Assembly (NCBI RefSeq): GCF_004005905.1
Contig: NZ_SACO01000010.1
Location: 85,032 to 149,031 of the forward strand
Length of the DNA stretch: 64,000 nucleotides
DNA from: Novosphingobium umbonatum
GTDB taxonomy: Bacteria > Pseudomonadota > Alphaproteobacteria > Sphingomonadales > Sphingomonadaceae
Reading direction: 5' to 3'
Both the position numbers and the translations under genes were made by a program. Shown here in pieces: positions 34,877-43,399 of this stretch (positions are counted from its first letter, which is position 1; each line of letters starts with the position of its first letter). The notes beneath the pieces are model-generated. The model searched no databases. It had not been told where the DNA came from and saw nothing but the letters and a program-made list of their open reading frames with translations.

Positions 34877-36319
34877 ATGGCGGAACAGCTTCCGCCGGAT
34901 GCGCTGGCCAATGGGCCCCTGCGCGGAGATACGCCGAGGCGCCGTGGGCGCCGGAACCGGCGCAAGGCTTCTCCGTCGGGCCAGATGGCGCGCAGCACCG
35001 GTGAGTCACCGGAAGGCCCTGACCGGCCTCCGGCGAGCAATGCGGGAGGGGCGCAATCCGCGTCCGATCCCAATGCTTCGGGCCGCAGGCGGCGCGGTGG
35101 CAAAAGGCGCGGACGCAAGGAAGCGGCCAAGGAGCGCGAGGCCCGCCATGTGGCGCGTATGGCTGAGGCGCAGGCTGCGCGGGCGGCACGGCCTGCTGGT
35201 GCCAAACCGGCGGCCAAATCGCGCCCGCAGGCGGCCAAACCCCAGCCATCCAGACCGACCCCTCCGGTTGGCGTTCCCCCGCGCCTGCCGCCCTTGCCCG
35301 CAGGGGCAGGGCAGGGGTTGCAACAGCATTCCTTCGCCGCGATCGACCTTGGCACAAACAATTGCCGCCTGTTGATCGCGCGGCCTTCGGGCGATTCCTT
35401 TGTGGTGGTCGATGCGTTCAGCCGCGTGGTGCGGCTGGGCGAGGGGCTGGCGCAGACCGGCCGCCTGTCCGATGCGGCGATGGAGCGGGCCTTGGGCGCG
35501 CTGCGCATTTGCGGCGAGAAATTGCGGCGGCGCGGGGTCACTCTGGCGCGTTCGGTGGCGACCGAGGCCTGCCGCCGCGCCAGCAACGGGCCGGAATTTA
35601 TCGAGCGAGTGCGGCGGGAAACCGGCATCTGGCTGGATATTATCTCGGCACGTGAAGAGGCGCGTCTGGCGGTGCTGGGCTGCCATATATTGCTGGAGCC
35701 GGGTCCGGGGCCGGCCCTGGTGTTCGATATTGGCGGCGGCTCGACTGAGCTGGTGTTGATCGACCATGACGAACCGGGCGGCGCGCCGCGCATTCTGGAC
35801 TTCGTGTCGATCCCCTATGGCGTGGTGTCCTTGACCGAAAGTTGCCAGCCAGAGCGCGACAGCGTCGAGGCCCGTGCCGACCGCTATGCCGAAATGCGCG
35901 GGCGGGTGGCCGATGGCTTTGCCGAATTTGCGGGGCGTCTGGCCCCCTTGCGGCAAAGGCTGATCGATGACCATGGTGCGCTGCGCCTGCTGGGCACCAG
36001 CGGCACGATCACCACTTTGGCCAGCGTCCATCTCGACCTGCCCCATTATGACCGCTCCATGGTGGATGGCTGCATCGTGCCCACCCACCGCATGCGTGAC
36101 ATTTGCCAGATGCTGGCCACCCGCTCGCTTTATGGGCGGCGCGAAGTGGCCTGTATCGGGCGTGAGCGCGCCGATCTGGTGGTGGCCGGTTGCGCCATTC
36201 TGGAATCGATTCTCGACCTGTGGCCTGCCGCGCGCCTTGGCGTGGCCGATCGCGGCATCCGTGAAGGCATTTTGCGCAGCCTGATCGGGATCACTCCCAG
36301 CCTAGGAGGCCATGCATGA
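34877..36319 (+). CDS. Ppx/GppA family phosphatase with long basic N-terminal extension
   Basis: This exopolyphosphatase/guanosine pentaphosphatase-family enzyme has 480 residues. The ASKHA-fold catalytic part starts near residue 150 (SFAAIDLGTNNCRLLIA) and carries FDIGGGSTELVLID and LLGTSGTITTLA. The first 150 residues are arginine/lysine-, alanine- and proline-rich with no predicted fold (GRRRRGGKRRGRKEAAKERE), unlike standard Ppx. An ATG at 34877 is chosen; a GTG at 34865 is possible. Its stop overlaps the rlmE start by ATGA, an arrangement I recall from other alphaproteobacteria. Confidence 0.92.
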   Translation: MAEQLPPDALANGPLRGDTPRRRGRRNRRKASPSGQMARSTGESPEGPDRPPASNAGGAQSASDPNASGRRRRGGKRRGRKEAAKEREARHVARMAEAQAARAARPAGAKPAAKSRPQAAKPQPSRPTPPVGVPPRLPPLPAGAGQGLQQHSFAAIDLGTNNCRLLIARPSGDSFVVVDAFSRVVRLGEGLAQTGRLSDAAMERALGALRICGEKLRRRGVTLARSVATEACRRASNGPEFIERVRRETGIWLDIISAREEARLAVLGCHILLEPGPGPALVFDIGGGSTELVLIDHDEPGGAPRILDFVSIPYGVVSLTESCQPERDSVEARADRYAEMRGRVADGFAEFAGRLAPLRQRLIDDHGALRLLGTSGTITTLASVHLDLPHYDRSMVDGCIVPTHRMRDICQMLATRSLYGRREVACIGRERADLVVAGCAILESILDLWPAARLGVADRGIREGILRSLIGITPSLGGHA

Positions 36320-36999
36320 GCCGTTCCGGACGCGACCCCGTTACCCGCCTGAAAAATGCCAAGGGCCGCACGGCCAGCCAGACCCGCTGGCTGCAAAGGC
36401 AATTGAACGACCCCTATGTGAAAAAGGCCAAGGCCGACGGCTATCGCAGCCGCGCCGCCTATAAGTTGATGGAGTTGGACGACAAATTCGGCCTCGTCAA
36501 AGGATCGCGCCGCGTGGTGGACCTTGGCGTGGCGCCCGGTGGCTGGACGCAGGTGGTGCGCCAGCGTAGCCCGCAGGCGGCGGTTGTGGGCATCGATTTG
36601 CTGCCCACCGATCCTATTGAGGGGGCGGTGCTGTTCCAGATGGACTTTATGGCCGATGAAGCGCCCGATGTTTTGATGGAAGCCTTGGGCGGCGCGCCCG
36701 ATCTGGTGATTTCCGACATGGCGGCCAATACGGTGGGGCATAAGCAGACCGACCATTTGCGCACCATGGGCCTTGTGGAAACGGCGGTGGATTTCGCCTG
36801 CCTCAATCTGGCGAAGGGCGGGGCCTTTGTGGCCAAGGTGTTTGCCGGTGGCACCGATCCGGGGCTGCTCAATATTTTGAAGCGCAATTTTGCCAGCGTG
36901 AAGCACGCCAAGCCGCCGGCGAGTCGCAAGGATTCGTCCGAATGGTATGTGATCGCGCAAGGCTTCAAGGGCCGCGCGGAAGCTGAACCGGAAGAGTGA
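36316..36999 (+). CDS. rlmE: 23S rRNA (uridine-2'-O)-methyltransferase RlmE
   Basis: RlmE (FtsJ/RrmJ) methylates the 2'-O of U2552 of 23S rRNA. The 227-residue protein has the SAM motif VDLGVAPGGWTQVV. The K-D-K-E catalytic set is visible as K in RSRAAYKL, D in VISDMAANT, K in FVAKVF and E in SSEWYVIAQG. It overlaps the Ppx gene by four bases. Confidence 0.95.
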   Translation: MSRSGRDPVTRLKNAKGRTASQTRWLQRQLNDPYVKKAKADGYRSRAAYKLMELDDKFGLVKGSRRVVDLGVAPGGWTQVVRQRSPQAAVVGIDLLPTDPIEGAVLFQMDFMADEAPDVLMEALGGAPDLVISDMAANTVGHKQTDHLRTMGLVETAVDFACLNLAKGGAFVAKVFAGGTDPGLLNILKRNFASVKHAKPPASRKDSSEWYVIAQGFKGRAEAEPEE

Positions 37000-37002
37000 G
37001 GC

Positions 37003-37046
37003 AAAAAAGGCCCCGAAGGTTGCGAAAAACCTTCGGGGCCTTTTTT
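37003..37046. terminator. Bidirectional terminator between rlmE and cytochrome c
   Basis: A perfect 18-bp stem (37003-37020 with 37029-37046) has A6 on one side and T6 on the other, with an eight-base loop. It can stop transcription from both convergent genes. Confidence 0.95.
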
Positions 37047-37053
37047 ATGGCTT

Positions 37054-37671
37054 TCAGGCCGGAGCCTTGGCCTCGCCGCTGGCGGCCTCCGCTGGGGCTG
37101 CATCACCCGCAGGCGCTGCTGCCGCAGGCGCTGCTGCCGCAGGGGCTGCGGGCAGGGGCAGGTTGGAACCTTGCGCGTTGAGATAGACCATCAGCGCCGC
37201 GCGATCTTCCGCCGATTCGAGGCCGGCAAAGGTCATCTTGGTGCCCTCGGCAAAGGCGCGGGGGTTCTTCAGCCATTCATTCATATTGGCGAAGTCCCAC
37301 TTGCCGCCCTTGCCAGCAAGGCCCGCCGAGAAGGCAAAGCCGCCGCGACCCTTGCCGATTTCGTCACCGAAAATGGCATAGATGTTGGGGCCAATGCCAT
37401 TGGCGCCGCCTTGGGTAATCGTGTGGCAGGATGCGCATTTCTGGAAGACCTGCGCGCCCTTGGTCGCGTCGGCCTTGGCCAGCAATTCCTCGATCGGCGC
37501 TTCGGCAGGGCCTGCCTTTACATCCGATACGCCCGCAATGGGATGGCCCATAACCTCGGGGCGATTTTCTTTATCGGCATGGAAATAATGCCCGCTCAGG
37601 CTGGCCAGACCCAGCCCGACCACCGCGCTGCCCAGAACCCAACCGGCGATGGTATTAAAACGATCGCTCAT
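37054..37671 (-). CDS. Membrane-anchored cytochrome c (c2/c552 type)
   Basis: This 205-residue class I cytochrome c has an N-terminal membrane anchor (TIAGWVLGSAVVGLGLASL), the haem motif CASCH and the axial methionine in GTKMTFAG. A C-terminal tail of about 35 residues is built of alanine and proline (APAAAAPAAAAPAGDAAPAE). It probably shuttles electrons between the bc1 complex and terminal oxidases in the periplasm. The gene is divergent from pheA. Confidence 0.92.
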   Translation of the reverse strand: MSDRFNTIAGWVLGSAVVGLGLASLSGHYFHADKENRPEVMGHPIAGVSDVKAGPAEAPIEELLAKADATKGAQVFQKCASCHTITQGGANGIGPNIYAIFGDEIGKGRGGFAFSAGLAGKGGKWDFANMNEWLKNPRAFAEGTKMTFAGLESAEDRAALMVYLNAQGSNLPLPAAPAAAAPAAAAPAGDAAPAEAASGEAKAPA

Positions 37672-37870
37672 CGCAAATGCCCCGTCCCATTTCTGCTGTT
37701 GGGCGGAAGGCCCAAAGCTGTTTTGCCCTCAAGCTTAGAGAGCGTCAAACCCAAGCGCAAGGTGCTATTCGCACCAGTTTCCAGCATAAGCTTCAACCCC
37801 GCCCGACTGCTATGGGGAGCAGCAGCCGATCAGGGTCAAAGCCCACTGGCGCTGGCCGGAAAAACCGCCT

Positions 37871-38782
37871 ATGCGCAGGCCCGCTATGCACAGCTATCCA
37901 ACGCCCGCTCTGATCCAGGTCAAATCTCTGACAGCTTTGGCAGAAAGTGACCCTTCCAACGCCATCGCCTTTCAAGGCGCGCCCGGCTGCAATTCGCACC
38001 GCGCGGCTTTGGAATATGCGCCCGATTGCGCGCCTTTGCCGTGCTACAGTTTTGAGGATGCGTTGGACGCGGTGAAGGAAGGCCGCGCCGATCGCGCGAT
38101 TATTCCCATCGAAAACAGCCAGAACGGTCGTGTGGCCGATATGCATTTCCTGCTGCCCGAAAGCGGATTGTCGATTGTGGACGAGCATTTCCTCTCGATC
38201 CGCCATGCACTGATGGCTCTGCCCGGCGCGAAGGGGCCGTTTGCCGCCGCCTATTCCCACCCGCAGGCGCTTGGCCAATCGCGCCATTTCCTGCGCGAGC
38301 GGGGCATTGTGCCCATGGCCTATGCCGATACGGCGGGGGCTGCGGCCTATGTGCAGGAAATGGGCGACCCGCAGGCCGCCGCCATTGCGCCCGCGCTGGC
38401 CGCAGAGCTTTATGGGCTGGATATTATCCAGAACAATGTCGAGGATGCGGCGGATAATACCACGCGCTTTGTCGTGCTGTCCCGCGCGCCTTTGGACCCT
38501 GCCACCATCACCGGCACGGCGATGACCACGTTTATTTTCGAGGTCCGCAATGTGCCCGCCGCGCTGTTCAAGGCTTTGGGCGGGTTTGCCACCAATGGCA
38601 TCAGCATGGTCAAGCTGGAATCCTATCAAAAGGGGGCCAGTTTCGAGGCCACGATGTTCTATGCCGATGTGCTGGGCAAGCCGGGGGAACCCGCCTTTGA
38701 CCGAGCGCTGGAGGAGCTGGCCTTCCACACCAAGTCTTTGCGTCTTTTGGGCAGCTATGCCCAGGAATTGCCCAGAGGGTAA
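37871..38782 (+). CDS. pheA: Prephenate dehydratase
   Basis: This enzyme makes phenylpyruvate from prephenate for phenylalanine synthesis. The 303-residue protein has the catalytic domain (AFQGAPGCNSHRAAL, IPIENSQNGRVADMH, NTTRFVVLSR with the essential Thr-Arg-Phe) and a C-terminal ACT domain (VKLESYQKG) for feedback by phenylalanine. No chorismate mutase domain is attached. The start is either the ATG at 37871 or the ATG at 37886, which has AGG six bases upstream. Confidence 0.93.
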   Translation: MRRPAMHSYPTPALIQVKSLTALAESDPSNAIAFQGAPGCNSHRAALEYAPDCAPLPCYSFEDALDAVKEGRADRAIIPIENSQNGRVADMHFLLPESGLSIVDEHFLSIRHALMALPGAKGPFAAAYSHPQALGQSRHFLRERGIVPMAYADTAGAAAYVQEMGDPQAAAIAPALAAELYGLDIIQNNVEDAADNTTRFVVLSRAPLDPATITGTAMTTFIFEVRNVPAALFKALGGFATNGISMVKLESYQKGASFEATMFYADVLGKPGEPAFDRALEELAFHTKSLRLLGSYAQELPRG

Positions 38783-38836
38783 GCTTGGAACTGTAACCTC
38801 GATCGCCTAAATTGCTGCCGAGTAAAGGAGTCCCCC

Positions 38837-39961
38837 ATGTCGTCAGTCCGTCCTTGGCGTGATATTGCCCGCCGCGAATGCCGCCAGATCATGGTGGGCA
38901 AGGTGCCCGTTGGCGGCAATGCCCCGATCGCGGTGCAGACCATGACCAACACGCTGACCAGCGATGCGGCGGCCACGATTGCCCAGATCCGCCGTTGTGA
39001 AGAAGCGGGCGCGGATATTGTGCGCGTGTCCTGCCCCGATGTGGAATCGACCGCCGCCTTCAAACAGATCGTGCGCGAATCGAATGTGCCTTTGGTGGCC
39101 GATATCCATTTCCATTATAAGCGCGCGCTGGAAGCGGCGGACGCGGGCGCGGCCTGTTTGCGGATTAACCCCGGCAATATCGGCGGTAGCGACCGCGTGG
39201 CCGAAGTGGTGCGCGCGGCCAAGGCCAATGGCTGTTCGATCCGCATTGGCGTGAACGCCGGTTCGCTCGAGCGCGACCTGCTGGAAAAATATGGCGAGCC
39301 TTGCCCCGAAGCCTTGGTGGAAAGCGCGCTGGACCATATCAAATTGTTGCAGGACCACGATTTCCACGAGTTCAAAGTGGCGGTCAAAGCGTCCGACGTG
39401 TTCCTTGCCGTGGCCGCCTATATGGGGCTGGCCGAGGCGGTGGATTGCCCGCTGCATCTGGGCATTACCGAGGCGGGCGGCTTGATCGGCGGCACGGTGA
39501 AAAGCTCCATCGGCATGGGCAACCTGCTGTGGGCCGGCATTGGCGACACGATCCGCGTCTCGCTCTCCGCCCCGCCGGAGGAAGAGGTGCGCGTGGGCTT
39601 TGAAATGCTCAAAGCGCTGGGCCTGCGCACGCGCGGGGTGCGGGTGGTGTCCTGCCCATCCTGCGCGCGGCAGGGGTTTGACGTTATCAAGACCGTGGAA
39701 GCGCTGGAAAGCCGCCTGTCGCATATCAAGACGCCGCTCTCGCTGTCCGTGCTGGGCTGCGTGGTCAACGGGCCGGGCGAGGCGCGCGAGACCGATATCG
39801 GCCTGACCGGCGGCGGCAATGGCAAGCATATGGTCTACCTCTCCGGCGTGACCGACCATACCGTGCAGAGCGAGGATATGCTGGAGCATATCGTCAAGCT
39901 GGTGGAGGCCAAGGCGGCCGAGATCGAAGCGGCTAATGCTGTGGCGGAAGTGGCCGAGTGA
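38837..39961 (+). CDS. ispG: 4-hydroxy-3-methylbut-2-enyl diphosphate synthase
   Basis: IspG (GcpE) is the penultimate enzyme of the MEP isoprenoid pathway, a [4Fe-4S] reductase. The 374-residue protein has the N-terminal TIM-barrel motifs ([25 protein letters not shown]) and cluster cysteines in SCPSCARQG and [20 protein letters not shown] lies five bases before the ATG. The gene ends in the convergent gap that contains cassette A. Confidence 0.96.
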   Translation: MSSVRPWRDIARRECRQIMVGKVPVGGNAPIAVQTMTNTLTSDAAATIAQIRRCEEAGADIVRVSCPDVESTAAFKQIVRESNVPLVADIHFHYKRALEAADAGAACLRINPGNIGGSDRVAEVVRAAKANGCSIRIGVNAGSLERDLLEKYGEPCPEALVESALDHIKLLQDHDFHEFKVAVKASDVFLAVAAYMGLAEAVDCPLHLGITEAGGLIGGTVKSSIGMGNLLWAGIGDTIRVSLSAPPEEEVRVGFEMLKALGLRTRGVRVVSCPSCARQGFDVIKTVEALESRLSHIKTPLSLSVLGCVVNGPGEARETDIGLTGGGNGKHMVYLSGVTDHTVQSEDMLEHIVKLVEAKAAEIEAANAVAEVAE

Positions 39962-40472
39962 TTTAGGATTGTTCGCAGGGGGCGGCGGCCCCCTGCACCC
40001 CCGTTACGTCTTCCGGCGATAGGCCGTGTCGGGCGGATAGGGCTGTGACGGGCAGGCAGGTTTGCGCCTCCGCTGGCCAGTGCGGATCTTTTTTGGCCTG
40101 CGCCGCGCAATCCGAAGGACTGGCCGGTGGCTTGGGCCGCCTGGCTTTGGTTAGCGCGGGCGGCGGGTCTTGCGCTTTTTCCATCGCGAATGGCTTCGGC
40201 AAAGCTGCCAACCGAAGCTCGGCCCTGCCAAACGGGCAGCCATAGGGTCGGGCTCGCAGATCGCCCATGGCCGTTTCATCCCGCCGGTGCTTGCTGGCGG
40301 TTTGTGCCTGATCGCGGGCATCACCCCACCATCCCACGCCCCAAACCACCCGCCAGTCCCTCTCCCCACCCCTCCCTTTGCGCATCTTGGGTTGGGTAGG
40401 TGTTCGCGGTTTATCCGATATGGTTTGTTGTAGGAAAGGGGGGAAATGCTGCGCATGGTTTTTTCGCAGCCA
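39962..40472. other. Gene-free stretch beginning with a REP-like hairpin
   Basis: I see no supportable gene; a 199-residue minus-strand frame across it is low-complexity and crosses the cassette end. A perfect hairpin with a conserved tail lies at 39975-40006 (separate entry). A bulged hairpin lies at 40444-40474 (AAATGCTGCG with CGCAGCCATTT). The rest is GC-rich without clear structure. Confidence 0.5.
39975..40006 (+). repeat. REP-like hairpin related to the cassette ends
   Basis: Arms GCAGGGGGC (39975-39983) and GCCCCCTGC (39988-39996) close a GGCG loop and are followed by ACCCCCGTTA. The cassette ends have arms GCAAAGGGC and GCCCTTTGC, a GGGG loop and the tail AATCCCGTTA. The AA/TT to GG/CC difference keeps the pairing, so the structure is shared by compensatory change. 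Confidence 0.6.
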
Positions 40473-40525
40473 TTTGCCTCCGGCGGGCAAAGGGCGGGGG
40501 CCCTTTGCAATCCCGTTAATGGGGT
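40473..40525 (+). repeat. Cassette A left inverted end
   Basis: This 53-base block differs from the left end of copy B at one base. It contains TTTGCC...GGCAAA and the perfect hairpin at 40487-40508 (arms GCAAAGGGC and GCCCTTTGC). Confidence 0.85.
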
Positions 40526-40564
40526 GGGGCGCCTTGCTGTCGTGATGAAAGGGGGAGGCCAAGA

Positions 40565-40987
40565 GTGACTGTTAAGCCGCTTCGCGGGAAGAAAAGAGAC
40601 TTTCCGGATACGGTGCTATTGCGGACGTTCATGCGCGCATGTTATCTCGTTAAAATGCTCTGGTGGGATTGGTCGTGGAAACAAAGGGGAAGCACGTTGG
40701 CCTGCTTCCTCGCAATTGCAATGGCCCCGTGCCTTTTATTCGGCGGATCATCATTTGGTTGGCGAGCGGTAATTGGGGGAACCGCGTTCCTCTTAATACC
40801 ACAAATCGTGGGATGGCTCCTTTTTGTAGGATTAAGGACTGGTATCATGCCAGCACGGGGCGGGAAAGTTGAACGGAATAGCTCCCCGTTCGGGTTTTGG
40901 ACGTTAGCCATTGCATACGGAGGGCTTCTTGGATTGTATGGCTGGATTTTAGTTATGGTTCTCTCTGATTTGGTCTCAGGCCGATAA
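40565..40987 (+). CDS. Cassette A cargo: small integral membrane protein, unknown
   Basis: This protein of up to 140 residues has about three or four membrane segments (LACFLAIAMAPCLLFGG, AFLLIPQIVGWLLFVGL, GLLGLYGWILVMVLSDL). The GTG start has GGAGG six bases upstream, but then the first 20 residues (VKPLRGKKRDFPDTVLLRT) are encoded by the conserved 57-bp cassette block. The alternative ATG at 40631 lies three bases after that block and would give a 118-residue protein. The interior is visibly lower in G+C than the neighbours. No family was recognised; an immunity-type membrane protein is one possibility. Confidence 0.65.
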   Translation: MTVKPLRGKKRDFPDTVLLRTFMRACYLVKMLWWDWSWKQRGSTLACFLAIAMAPCLLFGGSSFGWRAVIGGTAFLLIPQIVGWLLFVGLRTGIMPARGGKVERNSSPFGFWTLAIAYGGLLGLYGWILVMVLSDLVSGR

Positions 40988-41076
40988 GGAAGTCCGCTCC
41001 CCCTAATTTCCGGCCATACCCCCGCCGCGCAGCGGCTTTCAAAACAAGCCATAGAGCAATGTGGCCGACGAAGCGC

Positions 41077-41129
41077 CAACCATTATCGGGATTGCAAAGG
41101 GCCCCCGCCCTTTGCCCGCCGGAGGCAAA
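41077..41129 (-). repeat. Cassette A right inverted end
   Basis: This is the reverse complement of the left end with two small differences (one base shorter C run and one A/T change). Beyond it, GCCGGAGGC occurs again about 23 bases further out, matching the doubled outer end of copy B. Confidence 0.8.
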
Positions 41130-41188
41130 AACTCAAACCGCCGGAGGCGCCGAAGGCCATTCAAACACCCCCAGCGCCCCGCCAGATA

Positions 41189-42187
41189 TCAAACCCCGTG
41201 ATACGCACGATACCACTCGACGAACTTGGGCACGCCGACTTCGATGGGGGTAGTTGGCGAATAGCCCAGATCGCCCGCGATGGCGTCGATGTTGGCGTAG
41301 GTGGCCTGGACGTCACCGGCCTGCATGGGCTGGAAGTCGATGACGGGTTTGATGGAGAGGGCGTCTTCGAGGAGGGAGACGACTTTCATCAGGTGCTCGG
41401 AACGGTGGTTGCCGATGTTGTAGATGCGGTGGGGCTTGGTGGAGCCGCCAGCTTTGGGGGCGCCGTCGTCGGCGGGCGGGTTGTCGAGGCTGGCGATGAC
41501 GCCGGCGATGATGTCGTCGATGAAGGTGAAGTCGCGGTACATGTCGCCGTTGTTGAACACTTTGATGGGTTCACCGGCCAGCATGGCGCGGGTGAAGAGC
41601 CAGAGCATCATGTCGGGGCGGCCCCATGGGCCATAGACGGTGAAGAAGCGTAAGCCCGTTTGGGGCAGGCGGAAGAGATGGGCGTAGGTTTCGCTCATCA
41701 GCTCGTCGGCCTTTTTGGTGGCGGCATAGAGGCTGACGGGTTGGTCGACGCGGTCTTCGACGGCGAAGGGCAGTTGGGTGTTGCCGCCATAGACGCTGGA
41801 GGAGGAGGCGTAGACGAGATGTTCGACGCCGCGATGGCGGCCGATTTCCAGCAGGTTGAGATGTCCGGCAAGGTTGGAATGGACATAGGCGTGGGGGTTC
41901 TGGATGGAATAGCGCACGCCCGCCTGCGCGCCCAGATGGACGATGCGGCTGAAACTATAGGGTTTTAGCGCTTCTACGGTGGCCTCGTAATGGCCGAAGT
42001 CCTGATGGAGGAAGATGAAGCGGTCGCCACCGGCCTCGCGCAGGGCTTTGAGGCGGTCTTGTTTCAGGCTGACCTGATAGTAATCGTTGAGATTGTCGAT
42101 GCCGATGACGGTGTCGCCACGCGCCAGCAATTGCAGCGAGAGGCTGTAGCCGATGAAACCGGCAACACCGGTGACGAGTACCTGCAT
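41189..42187 (-). CDS. NAD-dependent epimerase, UDP-glucuronate 4-epimerase type
   Basis: This extended SDR enzyme has 332 residues. Landmarks are the Rossmann loop VTGVAGFIGYSLSLQLL, the catalytic SSSSVYGGNTQLPF and the Y-x3-K motif YAATKKADE, with RFFTVYGPWGRPDMML typical of UDP-glucuronate 4-epimerases. It supplies sugar nucleotides for surface polysaccharide or glycolipid. The ATG at 42187 has AGGA upstream. It is convergent with cassette A and divergent from the TadE-like genes. Confidence 0.9.
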   Translation of the reverse strand: MQVLVTGVAGFIGYSLSLQLLARGDTVIGIDNLNDYYQVSLKQDRLKALREAGGDRFIFLHQDFGHYEATVEALKPYSFSRIVHLGAQAGVRYSIQNPHAYVHSNLAGHLNLLEIGRHRGVEHLVYASSSSVYGGNTQLPFAVEDRVDQPVSLYAATKKADELMSETYAHLFRLPQTGLRFFTVYGPWGRPDMMLWLFTRAMLAGEPIKVFNNGDMYRDFTFIDDIIAGVIASLDNPPADDGAPKAGGSTKPHRIYNIGNHRSEHLMKVVSLLEDALSIKPVIDFQPMQAGDVQATYANIDAIAGDLGYSPTTPIEVGVPKFVEWYRAYHGV

Positions 42188-42317
42188 CGGGAAATCCTTT
42201 TGATCTTTGACGGGCGGTATAGGGGGTAAATCCTTATAACCTCTTGGGATAGTGCAAAAAGATCGGGCGGGAAACGCGGTTAACGCGATCTTTAGGCTTG
42301 GCCACGATATTTTCCTT

Positions 42318-42863
42318 ATGGAAAGCCACCTAGCAGATTCGCGCCAGAGCCTAAGCGCCGCCTTGTGGGCTTGCCAGCGGGGCGGGCCTTTGGTGGAATT
42401 TGCGCTGTTCGGGCCGATGGTGATCGCGCTTTTGCTGGGCATTTTGCATACGGCGTTGATCTATATGGCGCAGCAGGGGCTGCAATCGGCGGCGGATATG
42501 GCGGGCCGCGTGGTGATGACGGGGCAGGCGCAGCAGGCGGGCATGACGCAGGCGCAGTTCAAGAGCGCGGCCTGCGCGGCTTTGCCTCCGTTCATGAGCT
42601 GCAACCGGCTGTATATTGATGCGCGCACGGTCACTTCCTTTGCCTCGGCCAATACGGGGGCGGTGACGCTGACCTATAATAGCAGCGGGGCGGTGACCAA
42701 TACATTCAGCTATGATCTGGGCGGGCGGGACGACATTGTGCTGGTGCGGCTGATGTATCTGTGGCCGGTGGCCAATGGGCCTTTCGGGCTGAACCTGACC
42801 AATCAACAGGGCGGGAACCGGATGCTGGCGGCGGCCAGTGTGTTGAAGACGGAGCTTTATTGA
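42318..42863 (+). CDS. TadE-like pseudopilin-type protein
   Basis: This 181-residue protein has a TadE motif near the N-terminus: basic residues, then GGPLVEFALFGPMVIALLLGILHTAL, a single membrane segment with the glutamate at the usual place. The rest is a small periplasmic domain. The ATG at 42318 lacks a clear ribosome-binding site, and a GTG at 42252 is possible. The stop overlaps the next start (TGATG). Other Tad pilus genes (ATPase, secretin, prepilin) are not in the window. Confidence 0.82.
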   Translation: MESHLADSRQSLSAALWACQRGGPLVEFALFGPMVIALLLGILHTALIYMAQQGLQSAADMAGRVVMTGQAQQAGMTQAQFKSAACAALPPFMSCNRLYIDARTVTSFASANTGAVTLTYNSSGAVTNTFSYDLGGRDDIVLVRLMYLWPVANGPFGLNLTNQQGGNRMLAAASVLKTELY

Positions 42864-43399
42864 TGCGCCGTCTGATGCAGGATCAAAGCGGCTCGACGCT
42901 GGTGGAATTTGCGGTCAGCCTGCCGGTGCTGATCGGGCTTTATGTCTCGATCTTTACCCTGTCGGACCAGATGGCGGCCAGTCGCAAGGTGACCGCCACC
43001 ACGCGCACGATCACCGATCTGGTCACCCGCTCGGTCAGCATTTCGACCGGCGGGCTGGACACGGTGCTGGCGGCCAGCGCGCAAGTGTTGGCGCCCTATG
43101 ATCTGGCCGATGCCAGCGTGCGGGTGAGCCAATTGCAGGTGACCGGCACCACCAGCGCCCGCGTGGTCTGGAGTCAGGCGCGGGGGGGCACGGCTTTGAC
43201 AGTGGGCGATACGGTGACTTTGCCCAGCGGAGTGGCGGCCACCAATGCCTATCTGATCATGGGGGAGGTCAATTACACCTATCACCCCGTGCTGAACACC
43301 GCCGCGCTGGGGATGGGCACCAGCGCCGATATGACCCTGTATGACCGAACCTTGATGAGCCCGCGCAACAGCGCGGCTGTGGGGCTGACAACATCATGA
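42863..43399 (+). CDS. TadE-like pseudopilin-type protein, second copy
   Basis: This 178-residue protein has the head DQSGSTLVEFAVSLPVLIGLYVSIF, again a TadE-type membrane segment after a short basic stretch. The periplasmic part is threonine/serine-rich. It overlaps the previous gene by one base and the TadG-like gene by four (ATGA), so the three are translated together and probably assemble together. Confidence 0.85.
   Translation: MRRLMQDQSGSTLVEFAVSLPVLIGLYVSIFTLSDQMAASRKVTATTRTITDLVTRSVSISTGGLDTVLAASAQVLAPYDLADASVRVSQLQVTGTTSARVVWSQARGGTALTVGDTVTLPSGVAATNAYLIMGEVNYTYHPVLNTAALGMGTSADMTLYDRTLMSPRNSAAVGLTTS

Larger units (their letters stand above)
40473..41129 (+). mobile_element. Repeat-bounded gene cassette, copy A (657 bp)
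   Basis: The left end (40473-40525) is a hairpin-forming block whose inverted copy closes the right end (41077-41129). Inside the left end lies a 57-bp conserved block (40571-40627) ending GCGGACG. The right arm (40992-41129) begins GTCCGC four bases after the stop of the carried gene. Both arms are more than 90 percent identical to copy B, whereas the gene between them is different. The cassette lies in a convergent gap between ispG and an epimerase gene. No transposase is inside. Confidence 0.8.

Noticed and set aside
39963..40562. 199-codon minus-strand frame in the gap after ispG
   Set aside because: Pro/Arg/Lys-rich, no ribosome-binding site, and it runs through the cassette A end and the solo hairpin.
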